Below the pieces are notes generated by a model. It made no database searches. It had not been told where the DNA came from and saw only the letters and a list, made by a program, of their open reading frames with translations. Shown here one piece after another: positions 8,560 to 16,497 of a stretch of 64,000 nucleotides of DNA (position 1 is its first letter; each line of letters starts with the position of its first letter). The stretch spans positions 1 through 64,000 of the forward strand of contig CAZSMR010000001.1 of NCBI GenBank assembly GCA_964608185.1, given 5' to 3'. Both the position numbers and the translations under genes were made by a program. The stretch is from Porticoccus sp964608185 (lineage in GTDB: Bacteria > Pseudomonadota > Gammaproteobacteria > Pseudomonadales > Porticoccaceae).

Positions 8560-9573
8560 ATGAGTTTTTCGCACATTAGAGGTGCTTTTCCACATACACG
8601 TATGCGTCGAAATCGTACTGATAGCTTTTCACGCCGGCTAATCAGAGAGTCTTCAATCACTCCTGACGATTTAATTTATCCCGTTTTTGTAATAGAGGGT
8701 ATTAATTGTCGAGAAAAAATTCCTTCTATGCCTGGAATAGAGAAAGTTTCTACTGACCTTTTGGTAAAGGAAGCAAAATTATTAGTAAGTCTTGGTGTAC
8801 CTGCAATTGCTCTTTTTCCTGCTCTTGATCAGAGCCATAGAACACTTTTAGGTGAGGAGGCATTTAATCCGAACGGCTTAATGCAAGTGGCAATTAAGAC
8901 GGTTAGGGACGCTGTTCCAGAGCTTGGCATAATAACGGATGTAGCGCTTGATCCATATACTAGTCACGGTCAGGATGGAATTGTCGATGATAAAACTGGC
9001 TATGTTTTGAATGATGTAACTATTGAAACTTTAGCAAAACAAGCTGTATCTCATGCAAATGCAGGGGCAAATATTGTTGCTCCATCCGATATGATGGATG
9101 GACGAATCGGACATATCAGAAACAGTCTAGAGGAAAATGGCTACATTAATACAAGAATCATGGCATATTCCGCTAAGTATGCTTCCAGTTATTATGAGCC
9201 TTTTCGGGAGGCTATAGGTTCCGCAAAAAATATTCAAACTGCAGAAAAAACTACTTATCAAATAGACCCCTCAAACACAAATGAAGCTCTCCACGAGTGC
9301 TCTCTCGATCTTCAAGAAGGAGCTGATATGATTATGGTTAAGCCAGGAATGCCGTATTTAGACGTAGTACGTAGAGTCAAGGAAGAGTTGAAGGCACCAA
9401 CTTTTGTATATCAAGTAAGCGGCGAGTATGCAATGCATGTAGCCGCATTTGAAAATGGGTGGCTCAATCGAGAGAAAGTAATCATTGAATCTCTTCTATG
9501 TTTCAAAAGAGCGGGCGCAGATGGAATTTTTACATATTTCACTAAAGAAGCGGCCAAAATTCTAAACGAATAA
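8560..9573 (+). CDS. hemB: delta-aminolevulinic acid dehydratase (porphobilinogen synthase)
   Basis: HemB condenses two 5-aminolevulinates to porphobilinogen. The TIM-barrel protein of 337 residues carries both active-site lysines, in MAYSAKYASS and MIMVKPG. The metal-binding stretch reads DVALDPYTSHGQDG, with Ala/Asp where zinc-type enzymes have three cysteines. This indicates the zinc-independent, magnesium-type class found in Pseudomonas. GGAG lies 6 nt before the ATG. The gene is convergent with the TIGR02647 gene. Confidence 0.97.
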   Translation: MSFSHIRGAFPHTRMRRNRTDSFSRRLIRESSITPDDLIYPVFVIEGINCREKIPSMPGIEKVSTDLLVKEAKLLVSLGVPAIALFPALDQSHRTLLGEEAFNPNGLMQVAIKTVRDAVPELGIITDVALDPYTSHGQDGIVDDKTGYVLNDVTIETLAKQAVSHANAGANIVAPSDMMDGRIGHIRNSLEENGYINTRIMAYSAKYASSYYEPFREAIGSAKNIQTAEKTTYQIDPSNTNEALHECSLDLQEGADMIMVKPGMPYLDVVRRVKEELKAPTFVYQVSGEYAMHVAAFENGWLNREKVIIESLLCFKRAGADGIFTYFTKEAAKILNE

Positions 9574-9621
9574 CTAGGGCAGCTAACCCTACTAAAGTGA
9601 TCAAATAGGCAAGTGGGCAAG

Positions 9622-9855
9622 TTAGTCTTCCAAAATTTTCAGAAGAATTTGAGCGTGTCTTGCAGCCTCTATTCCAAGATCTGTTAAATACCCCCCATCC
9701 AAGTGATCGATTAAGCCTTTATCAAATAGCCTAGCGGCAGCACTTATTGTTTCTTTAGATGCATCACTCTCATGAATCTTTATACCATAAGTTTTTGACT
9801 TTAGATTAAATTGGTTTAATAGTTTAATTTCATCTATTCTTTTGTCAAAGCCCAT
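9622..9855 (-). CDS. TIGR02647 family protein, small gammaproteobacterial protein
   Basis: This 77-residue protein matches my memory of the TIGR02647 family by its core: LNQFNLKSKTYGIKIH, then AARLFDKGLIDHLDGGYLT, then a C-terminal helix with RHAQILLKIL. The layout (helix, helix-turn, hairpin GGYLTDLG) resembles a winged-helix fold. That suggests but does not prove DNA binding. The function is unknown. It lies 34 nt downstream of gcvH on the same strand and may be co-transcribed with it. Confidence 0.8.
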   Translation of the reverse strand: MGFDKRIDEIKLLNQFNLKSKTYGIKIHESDASKETISAAARLFDKGLIDHLDGGYLTDLGIEAARHAQILLKILED

Positions 9856-9889
9856 CTTATTGTTCCATGCTTTTTATAAAAATTATAAG

Positions 9890-10279
9890 TTAATCATCTT
9901 TTGACGAGGACTCGTACTGATCTTCACTCATTAAATTTTTTAATTCTGCTGGATCTGACATTTTTATCTTAAACAACCAGCCATTATCATATGGTGACGC
10001 ATTAATAGCCTCAGGTTCATCTTCCAGCAGATCGTTAGTTGCAACTATTTCTCCAGAAATGGGAGAATAGATGTCCGATGCTGCCTTAACAGATTCAACA
10101 ACACCGGCCTCATCACCCGCAGTAAGAATTGTCCCAAGTTGGGATAATTCCACATAAACTACATCACCAAGACTTTCTTGCGCATGATCACTGATGCCTA
10201 CTACTACAGTCCCGTCTCCTTCATCTCGAGCCCATTCATGGCTGGAGGCATACTTTAATTCAGATGGATCTGTATTCAT
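9890..10279 (-). CDS. gcvH: glycine cleavage system H protein
   Basis: GcvH is the lipoyl carrier of the glycine cleavage system, shuttling the aminomethyl group from GcvP to GcvT. The 129-residue protein has the lipoylated lysine in GVVESVKAASDIYSP near residue 65 and the C-terminal NASPYDNGWLFKI. The partner genes gcvP and gcvT are not in this window, so this copy stands alone between the TIGR02647 gene and ubiI. No glycine riboswitch is apparent in the 142 nt upstream. Confidence 0.97.
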   Translation of the reverse strand: MNTDPSELKYASSHEWARDEGDGTVVVGISDHAQESLGDVVYVELSQLGTILTAGDEAGVVESVKAASDIYSPISGEIVATNDLLEDEPEAINASPYDNGWLFKIKMSDPAELKNLMSEDQYESSSKDD

Positions 10280-10421
10280 GAAAATTTTCCTTATTTCACT
10301 TTTTTATTTTTAAATCTAGTTTTGACACTTTTTGTTATAAGTATTTTAACCTTGATTCATCTCAAACTGAAGTAGAAGCTGCATATTAAACTGTCTTAAA
10401 AATGTAAAAAATAGTTGTTTA

Positions 10422-11663
10422 TTAAAGGATTCCCATTGCCTCGCGCGCAATTTTATTTTTTATGAAGCTAACTCTGTTAAGAGCTTTCATGCCATTGTTA
10501 CGCAACAGTCGCACAGGAAGATTTTTGTCTTCAAATAATATTTTCAATCCGTTTATAATCGACATCATAGCTATATTATGTGGTTTTCTCTTCCTTTGAT
10601 AGCGACGTAGTTCTAAAAGATTTCCAGGAGATAGCCCTCGGGATAATGCATGCTCTACTTCTTCAACCAAAGACAATGCATCCTGAAAACCTAAATTAAC
10701 CCCTTGCCCAGCTAGTGGGTGTATCGTATGTGCGGCGTCTCCTATTAGTGCAATCCCTTGCATAACATAATCCACAGAATGGCGTTGCTTGAGCATAAAA
10801 TTTGAGCGCTCCTCAACTCTCATTATTTTTCCTAAGCATCCACTACTAGCTATTTCTAGTGCTCTACAAAAATCAGAATCATCAAGTAACATTAACTTTT
10901 CTGCAGTTTTATCTTTCTGTGACCAAACAATAGAACATTGGTTAGAGCTACCTTTTTCTGTTTGCAATGGCAAAAGTGCGAGAGGACCATCTGGTAAAAA
11001 CCGTTGTCTGGCCGTAAATTCATGGCTCTTTTCAGTAGCAATACGAGCAACAATGGCTTGGTGGCCATAATTCCATTCTTTAATCTCAAACCCGCAGAGG
11101 GCTCTTATTTTTGACTCACCACCATCTGCGGCAACCAATAGCTTAGTAGAAATAGTGCTCTGGTCGTCTAAAGTGATGGTGATGGTTTCTGATTTCTCTT
11201 GAAGATCTTTTTTATCTAGTCCTGTAACTGTTGTAGGGCAAAGTAATTCAACATTCTCAAGATCCTCAAGTTTGTTCAACAGATTTTTAATAACTAAAGA
11301 GTTCTCTACAATATAACCTAAACTATTTTGACGCACATCATTACAATCAAATTCAATATGGCCAGTTCCATCAGACTCCCATATCTCCATGCGCTCAAAA
11401 GGACAGACACGCTCACTTACAATACTACTCCATACCCCTATATCTTCTAAAATTTTTCGTGAAGACTCCGTTAATGCTATGACTCTAGAATCAAATTTTG
11501 TTGAAAAATCGGGATCTGAAAAAGGCTTTTTTTCAAGAACAGCCACCTTTAAATCTGCACAATTATTAGAACTAGAGTTTAAGCGGTGCACTAAAAGTGC
11601 GGCGAAAGACAATCCCACCATTCCAGCCCCAGCAATAACAATATCATATTCCTTATCAGCCAT
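10422..11663 (-). CDS. ubiI: FAD-dependent ubiquinone biosynthesis hydroxylase, UbiI/VisC type
   Basis: This is a UbiH/UbiF/VisC-family flavin monooxygenase that hydroxylates the ubiquinone ring, by homology at C5. The dinucleotide-binding motif is IAGAGMVGLSFAAL at residues 10–23. The second FAD motif is VAADGGESKIR near residue 174, and the third is LIGDAAHTIHPLAGQG near residue 298. Length is 413 (E. coli UbiI 400). It lies 4 nt downstream of ubiH in a pepP–ubiH–ubiI operon. Assignment as UbiI rather than UbiF rests on gene order. Confidence 0.88.
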   Translation of the reverse strand: MADKEYDIVIAGAGMVGLSFAALLVHRLNSSSNNCADLKVAVLEKKPFSDPDFSTKFDSRVIALTESSRKILEDIGVWSSIVSERVCPFERMEIWESDGTGHIEFDCNDVRQNSLGYIVENSLVIKNLLNKLEDLENVELLCPTTVTGLDKKDLQEKSETITITLDDQSTISTKLLVAADGGESKIRALCGFEIKEWNYGHQAIVARIATEKSHEFTARQRFLPDGPLALLPLQTEKGSSNQCSIVWSQKDKTAEKLMLLDDSDFCRALEIASSGCLGKIMRVEERSNFMLKQRHSVDYVMQGIALIGDAAHTIHPLAGQGVNLGFQDALSLVEEVEHALSRGLSPGNLLELRRYQRKRKPHNIAMMSIINGLKILFEDKNLPVRLLRNNGMKALNRVSFIKNKIAREAMGIL

Positions 11664-11667
11664 AGTT

Positions 11668-12969
11668 TTATTCCGTATCAGACGTCCTTGAATTAGAAAG
11701 TCTAGCGCTACTCAGTTTCAAGCTTCTAGTTTGAAGACCCATACCTAATTTTGCAAAGTTTGTTCTAAATAATGGGATGATATCTAGCGCAAAAAGCCCG
11801 GTATTTCTTATCATTTTGGCAGGGAGAGCAGTACTTCCAAAAATTGTAGGAAGAAAATCACTAAGCAATATTGTTCTTTCTTGGTCTGACTTTTGATGCT
11901 TAAGATAGCCCTCTAATACCCTGTACTCTCCTAGAGCTTGATTATCTATTGCTGACTTTGCTAGCTGATTGGCTAGTACAGCTATATCACGTAGTGCTAG
12001 ATTAAAACCCTGCCCTGCAACTGGATGCAAAGAATGCGCTGCATTTCCAACAAGGACTAAATTACTTCGAACTTGCTCATCACTAGTTATCAATTGAACT
12101 GGAAAGCTATTTCGTAAGCCGACTCCTGTAAACTTACCTAGTCTGAAACCGAAACATGACTGTAGCTCGGCAAGAAATTCATTTTCTGGTAAGGATAAAA
12201 GTTTTTCTGCCTGTGCTGGAGAAACTGTCCACACTAATGATGAACGGTGAGCATCATCTATTTTATTCAGGGGCAACATAGCTAGAGGTCCCGAATCAGT
12301 AAAGCGCTCATAGGCAACATTATTATGATCTTGTGATAATAATATATTTGCAACGATAGCTACTTGATCGTAATTTTTTGTAGTGACGCCGACGCCTAAT
12401 AAGCTTCTTGCGGCTGATCTGGCTCCATCTGCAATCACTAATAATTTTGTATTAATCGCTCTAGTTTTGTCTGGCTGAAGTTTTGTAGAAAAACAAAGCT
12501 CCATGCCTCCAGCTACAGGTGAAAGTTGCTCTATCTTTGCTGAATCTATAATTTCAATGTCATCAGTTTCATTTATTGCCTCAAAAAGAGCAGAGCCCAT
12601 TCTTTGGTTTTCTACGACATAACCTAAAGCAGGCAAATTATGCTCTTCAGCCAGTAATTTTGCGCTCCCTAAGTAACCTTTATCAGAAATGTCTACCTTA
12701 CTTATAGGTGACACATTAGAGCTCAGTGCCTCCCAGATACCTAAGGTTTCAAAAATTTCACGACTACTTTGAGATAGGGCTGTGGATCGAACATCAAAAC
12801 ACTTTTTAGTGCTACTTACAGATAGGTTTTCAAAAGACTGTGAATCTATAATTTGGATTTTCCAGCCACATTTGCAGGAAGATAAAAGCAAGGCGAGAGT
12901 AGCGCCCACCATACCGCCACCAATAATAGATATATCAACTTCTTTTGGGGTTTTTAACTGATTAGACAT
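11668..12969 (-). CDS. ubiH: 2-octaprenyl-6-methoxyphenol hydroxylase UbiH
   Basis: This FAD monooxygenase of ubiquinone biosynthesis hydroxylates ring position C1 by homology. Motifs in order are SIIGGGMVGATLALLL near residue 15, LVIADGARSAARSLLG near residue 181, and LVGNAAHSLHPVAGQGFN near residue 308. The Asn in VGNAAH, in place of the Asp in the paralogue, is also found in E. coli UbiH, which supports this assignment over UbiI. Length is 433, with a slightly extended C terminus. It lies 19 nt downstream of pepP, the classical pepP–ubiH pair. Confidence 0.92.
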   Translation of the reverse strand: MSNQLKTPKEVDISIIGGGMVGATLALLLSSCKCGWKIQIIDSQSFENLSVSSTKKCFDVRSTALSQSSREIFETLGIWEALSSNVSPISKVDISDKGYLGSAKLLAEEHNLPALGYVVENQRMGSALFEAINETDDIEIIDSAKIEQLSPVAGGMELCFSTKLQPDKTRAINTKLLVIADGARSAARSLLGVGVTTKNYDQVAIVANILLSQDHNNVAYERFTDSGPLAMLPLNKIDDAHRSSLVWTVSPAQAEKLLSLPENEFLAELQSCFGFRLGKFTGVGLRNSFPVQLITSDEQVRSNLVLVGNAAHSLHPVAGQGFNLALRDIAVLANQLAKSAIDNQALGEYRVLEGYLKHQKSDQERTILLSDFLPTIFGSTALPAKMIRNTGLFALDIIPLFRTNFAKLGMGLQTRSLKLSSARLSNSRTSDTE

Positions 12970-12988
12970 AATTTTCCGCTGGTATTTC

Positions 12989-14302
12989 TTACTTAGAGGC
13001 CATCATTGCTTCAATTTCTATTGTTGTCTTAGGTGCATCACTTGATAATATGGTCGGTGTATCTTCCGTAACAAGTACATCATCTTCGATTCTAATTCCA
13101 ATTCCCCTCCAACGCTTGTCAACATCTTTATTATCTGGAGAAATGTAAATACCTGGTTCTATTGTAGTCACCATACCTGGCTGAAATGTTCGCCACTGTT
13201 CGTTTATCTTGTAATTTCCGACATCATGAACATCCATTCCTAGCCAATGTCCTGCTCGATGCATATAAAATTTGTTATATATTTTTTTTTCTATCAGCTC
13301 GCTGAGATTACCTTGAATAATACCAAGATCTAATAATCCCTGAGTTATTATTTCTACTGTTATATTATGGGGCTGATCCCAGCGGTTATTGGTTGAACAA
13401 GCAGCTATGCCAGCAACTTGTGCCTCTAAAACTATATCATAAATCATCTTTTGCTCTGCTGTGAACTTTCCATTGATAGGAAACGTTCGGGTTATATCTG
13501 CAGAATAATTTTGTAACTCACAACCTGCATCTATTAAAACTAAGTCGCCATCTTTAAGTTTTGAGTTATTCTCTACATAGTGCAGAATACAGCCATTATC
13601 ACCACCTCCAACAATAGTCCCATATGCAGGCGAAGAGGCTCCAGCCATAGTAAATTCATACTCGATTTCAGCTTGCAGTTGGTATTCATACATTCCTGGA
13701 ACACAATTTTTCATCGCTCTACAGTGCGCATACGAAGAAATAGCGGCAGCTTCTTGCATAATTTTTTGCTCTGCTAAACTTTTAAACAGACGCATTTCAT
13801 GAAGCAAAGGATCTAAATTGCTAAACAGACCAGATGTTGAGCTTGTGGAGCCTGCATTACCTCTCTTGGCTTTTACATAGCTAGTCAAGAGCGTGTCAAA
13901 AGTAGGATTTTTGCCTATCGAGCAATATATTTTTCCACGATCATCAAGTATTTTAGGTAAAACTTGGTCAATTTTTTCAATAGGAAACGCATCATCAGCA
14001 CCATATTTTAACTTGGCACCTTTTGGTCCAACGCGTCGGCCATCCCAAGTTTCTTTCTCAATATTTCTATCTCGACAAAACATCAGATACTTATGATTAT
14101 TTTTACCAGGAATCAAAACTATTATAGCTTCTGGTTCCAAGAAACCTGTTAAGTAAAAAAAATCGCTATCCTGTCGATAGGGGTAAAGAACGTCCCTATT
14201 GCGAGATTTTTCAGGTGCCGCTGAAAGAATAGCAATGCTATTATTAGGCATCAGTGACATCAACTGATTTCTGCGGTTATTAAATTCTTGATTAGTGATC
14301 AT
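12989..14302 (-). CDS. pepP: Xaa-Pro aminopeptidase P
   Basis: PepP is a cytoplasmic M24B metallopeptidase that removes N-terminal residues preceding proline. The start at 14302 gives MITNQEFNNRRNQLM, which aligns with the E. coli N terminus. An in-frame TTG 30 nt further upstream is rejected. The dinuclear metal ligands are visible: Asp pair in LIDAGCELQNYSADITRTFP, His in GHWLGMDVHDVG, and Glu in TTIEPGIY and GIRIEDDV. The protein has 437 residues (E. coli 441). ygfB lies upstream and ubiH–ubiI downstream. Confidence 0.95.
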   Translation of the reverse strand: MITNQEFNNRRNQLMSLMPNNSIAILSAAPEKSRNRDVLYPYRQDSDFFYLTGFLEPEAIIVLIPGKNNHKYLMFCRDRNIEKETWDGRRVGPKGAKLKYGADDAFPIEKIDQVLPKILDDRGKIYCSIGKNPTFDTLLTSYVKAKRGNAGSTSSTSGLFSNLDPLLHEMRLFKSLAEQKIMQEAAAISSYAHCRAMKNCVPGMYEYQLQAEIEYEFTMAGASSPAYGTIVGGGDNGCILHYVENNSKLKDGDLVLIDAGCELQNYSADITRTFPINGKFTAEQKMIYDIVLEAQVAGIAACSTNNRWDQPHNITVEIITQGLLDLGIIQGNLSELIEKKIYNKFYMHRAGHWLGMDVHDVGNYKINEQWRTFQPGMVTTIEPGIYISPDNKDVDKRWRGIGIRIEDDVLVTEDTPTILSSDAPKTTIEIEAMMASK

Positions 14303-14359
14303 TTGTAAATTCTCTGAAAATATTACCTGCAAATAATATAGCTCTATGAAGATAGCACT

Positions 14360-14920
14360 TTAATGAACTGATGCTGAGCTTGTAACACAATTTTCGTCAA
14401 GCTCACCAAAGATTGTTAATACTGCAACTTTAATATATTCAACCAGCTCGGTATAGTTAGCCTCACTATCGCTATTATCATCCTCGTCCTTAACACCTGA
14501 AATCTGAATATGTGAAATAGCGGCGATGTCATCTAGGGCTTCAGCTATATCGCCAGAAATCTTTGTGTTCGATAGTGCTTCTGATTGTCCTAATCCATAA
14601 AGAAATCCCTGGCACCACTCACCTAGTGAAGCCAATCGCTCACTCAGCGAAAAATCGTCATCGGGAAGTACTGGTAAAAATTCAAAATCACTACTCCGTA
14701 TCTGGTCAACAGAAAATTGATACAAGTCAATTAACATATCACCAAGGTCTTCTACTCTTTCGGATTCAACTTCAAGAAAGCTCGCTATCGTTGTGACCAG
14801 AGAAACTTCAGAAAAAACTTCGCCGCCGCTAATTGCTCCAGTTAAATAACCATGTAACTCAGCTGGACTACCAGCTAAATTAGCCCGAATAAATGCATCA
14901 GAAATTTCATCATATTCCAT
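14360..14920 (-). CDS. ygfB: UPF0149 family protein YgfB
   Basis: This is a small acidic helical protein of the UPF0149/YgfB family. Recognisable features are the N-terminal SPAELHGYLTGAISGG, the central LGEWCQGFLYGLG, and the C-terminal YTELVEYIKVAVLTIF. I chose the ATG at 14920, preceded by GAGTG, over a GTG four codons upstream, giving 186 residues. In Pseudomonas a homologue affects expression of ampDh3 and beta-lactam tolerance, but that role is not demonstrated here. It heads the ygfB–pepP–ubiH–ubiI run and is divergent from the TIGR02449–zapA genes. Confidence 0.9.
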   Translation of the reverse strand: MEYDEISDAFIRANLAGSPAELHGYLTGAISGGEVFSEVSLVTTIASFLEVESERVEDLGDMLIDLYQFSVDQIRSSDFEFLPVLPDDDFSLSERLASLGEWCQGFLYGLGQSEALSNTKISGDIAEALDDIAAISHIQISGVKDEDDNSDSEANYTELVEYIKVAVLTIFGELDENCVTSSASVH

Positions 14921-15059
14921 TTTTATAAACACTCATCGCATTAGTTAATCCTTTATCCTATCACTCTTGAGAGAAGCAAGCACCTAAGATAAAGCAACTC
15001 AGAAAAAATCATCCTATACATTTAGTTAGCTTATATTTCATGAATTAGCTTTAAGTTGG

Positions 15060-15089
15060 TTGACCAATCTATAGCTTCACAATTATAGT
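15060..15089 (+). promoter_or_regulatory. predicted sigma70 promoter for the TIGR02449–zapA genes
   Basis: TTGACC (15060–15065) and TATAGT (15084–15089) are separated by 18 bp. Initiation near 15096 would leave a leader of about 25 nt before the ATG at 15121. The match is read from sequence only. Confidence 0.5.
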
Positions 15090-15120
15090 TGGGAAAGATC
15101 ACTTAGTTATAGGCAGACAA

Positions 15121-15327
15121 ATGTCAGTGGACCTGAAGAAATTTGAACAAAAAATAGACGATATCATTACTAAATGCACTAAGCTGCAAAAAGAAAATTT
15201 ATCCTTAAAAAAAAGGGAGTCTGAGTTCTTAAACCAACGTAACGAACTTATTGAGAAGCATGGGGTAACTTTAAATCGCTTAGAAAATCTGATCAAGAGG
15301 CTAAAAAACTTTAATAATGAGAATTAA
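15121..15327 (+). CDS. TIGR02449 family coiled-coil protein, ZapB-like
   Basis: The 68-residue protein is almost entirely a charged coiled coil (DLKKFEQKIDDI through LENLIKRLKNF). It sits directly upstream of zapA in the position of the Pseudomonas TIGR02449 gene (PA5226). ZapB-like proteins bridge ZapA on the FtsZ ring, and the location suggests a role in division. The sequence alone proves only the coiled coil. The stop is 7 nt before the GTG start of zapA, so the two are coupled. Confidence 0.82.
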   Translation: MSVDLKKFEQKIDDIITKCTKLQKENLSLKKRESEFLNQRNELIEKHGVTLNRLENLIKRLKNFNNEN

Positions 15328-15333
15328 AAAATC

Positions 15334-15642
15334 GTGAATCAGAAAACAGTTAACATTCATATTTTAGATAAAGATTACCAAGTAAGCTGCCCTCAAGAGG
15401 AGAGTGATGCACTTATCAGCTCTGCAAAAAAACTTGATGAACAAATGCAAGCAATACGAAATAGTGGCACTGTTATTGGCGTTGAGAGAATTGCTGTGAT
15501 GGCTGCCCTGAATCTAACATACGAGATCTCTAAAATAGAAAACAAGATGATATCAGAAGAGAATCCTAGCAAAATTATTCAAGATATCGATAAAAAAATC
15601 ACTATTGCTCTACAAAGTTTAGAAGACACGTCCACTTTTTAG
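15334..15642 (+). CDS. zapA: cell division protein ZapA
   Basis: ZapA binds and bundles FtsZ filaments at midcell. The 102-residue protein shows the ZapA head VNIHILDKDYQVSCP followed by ALISSAKKLDEQM, then a long helix with VERIAVMAALNLTYEIS. The start codon is GTG, 6 nt after the upstream stop. The stop codon is followed within 12 nt by the 6S RNA promoter, the conserved zapA–ssrS–ygfA arrangement. Confidence 0.94.
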   Translation: MNQKTVNIHILDKDYQVSCPQEESDALISSAKKLDEQMQAIRNSGTVIGVERIAVMAALNLTYEISKIENKMISEENPSKIIQDIDKKITIALQSLEDTSTF

Positions 15643-15653
15643 CTCTCACGGGT

Positions 15654-15659
15654 TATAAT
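15654..15659 (+). promoter_or_regulatory. -10 element of the ssrS promoter
   Basis: A perfect TATAAT ends 6 bp before the predicted 5' end of 6S RNA. The corresponding -35 position (around 15631–15636, TCCACT) is poor. The hexamer lies just after the zapA stop. Confidence 0.6.
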
Positions 15660-15663
15660 ACAA

Positions 15664-15843
15664 TTTGTTCCCTGGGGTATTTGCCAGTTGATAAGTCCTT
15701 GAGCCGATTCTTTATAATCTGGAGGGTTCAAGCCGATATGGTGTGCATGTCCGCGTGACGGAAAGCCTAATATATCGCTGATCCCGCCACCTTGAACTTT
15801 ACGGTTCAAGGCAAATTCGATAGCGGTATCGTCGGGGAGCACT
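15664..15843 (+). ncRNA. ssrS: 6S RNA
   Basis: 6S RNA binds sigma70 RNA polymerase and down-regulates many promoters in stationary phase. The ends form the expected closing stem, with TGTTCCC (15666–15672) pairing with GGGAGCA (15835–15841). Conserved segments include CCTTGAGCCGAT, the TGTGCATGTCC region, AAGCCT, and the 3' hairpin CCTTGAAC…GGTTCAAGG. Position between zapA and the 5-formyl-THF cyclo-ligase gene is the canonical ssrS locus. The exact ends are approximate (about 180 nt). Confidence 0.93.
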
Positions 15844-15865
15844 AAGAAAAAAGAAAGAAAATTTT

Positions 15866-16456
15866 ATGGATACTAATGCTGTACGGCAGCTGATGCGAGA
15901 GCGAAGGCGCTCTTTAACTCCAAATCAACAACAAACAGCAGAACAAAATCTTGCCAAAAGACTTTCTTTGCTTCCATGTTTTTACAATAGTAAAAGAATT
16001 GCATTTTATTTGGCTCATGATGGAGAAATAGATCCAGCATTTGTTATGAGAATTGCAGAAGCCGCAGGAAAAGAATGCTATTTACCTTTACTTCACCCAC
16101 TAAAACAAAATCGACTATATTTTGCTCGATATAAAAGTGGTGGTGTATTATCAACAAACCGGTTTGGTATAAAAGAACCGCCTTTAAGAGGAGCAAAATT
16201 GGTTCCAGCGTTTGCGCTTGATTTAATTCTACTTCCACTAGTTGCATTTGATCGTTCATGCAATAGGATAGGTATGGGTGCAGGGTTTTATGATCAAACA
16301 CTAAAACAGCAGCGGGGAACCACAAGACTGTTAGGATTAGCACAAAGTTTTCAAGAAACTGATAATATCAATAAAGAATCTTGGGATGTTTCTTTGCATG
16401 CTGTTGTAACTGAAAAGAGTGTAATTACTGTTAATAAATTTAATCAGAAAAATTAG
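15866..16456 (+). CDS. 5-formyltetrahydrofolate cyclo-ligase (YgfA/FAU1 family)
   Basis: This enzyme converts 5-formyl-THF to 5,10-methenyl-THF with ATP, recycling the folate that inhibits one-carbon enzymes. The 196-residue protein starts with the family's basic helix (MRERRRSLTPNQQQ). It carries the ATP-binding C-terminal motif NRIGMGAGFYDQTL. Linkage to ssrS is conserved across gammaproteobacteria, where processing of a joint transcript is known. It starts 23 nt after the RNA. Confidence 0.93.
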   Translation: MDTNAVRQLMRERRRSLTPNQQQTAEQNLAKRLSLLPCFYNSKRIAFYLAHDGEIDPAFVMRIAEAAGKECYLPLLHPLKQNRLYFARYKSGGVLSTNRFGIKEPPLRGAKLVPAFALDLILLPLVAFDRSCNRIGMGAGFYDQTLKQQRGTTRLLGLAQSFQETDNINKESWDVSLHAVVTEKSVITVNKFNQKN

Positions 16457-16497
16457 TAGCTCATAAATTACTAACTCTACACATAAGAAAAAATATC

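Noticed and set aside
9575..9591. TAGGG/CCCTA hairpin between hemB and the TIGR02647 gene as a terminator
   Set aside because: The stem is only 5 bp and has no T-run on either strand.
10280..10421. Glycine riboswitch upstream of gcvH
   Set aside because: No GG-rich tandem aptamer pattern is visible in these 142 nt, which are strongly A/T-rich.
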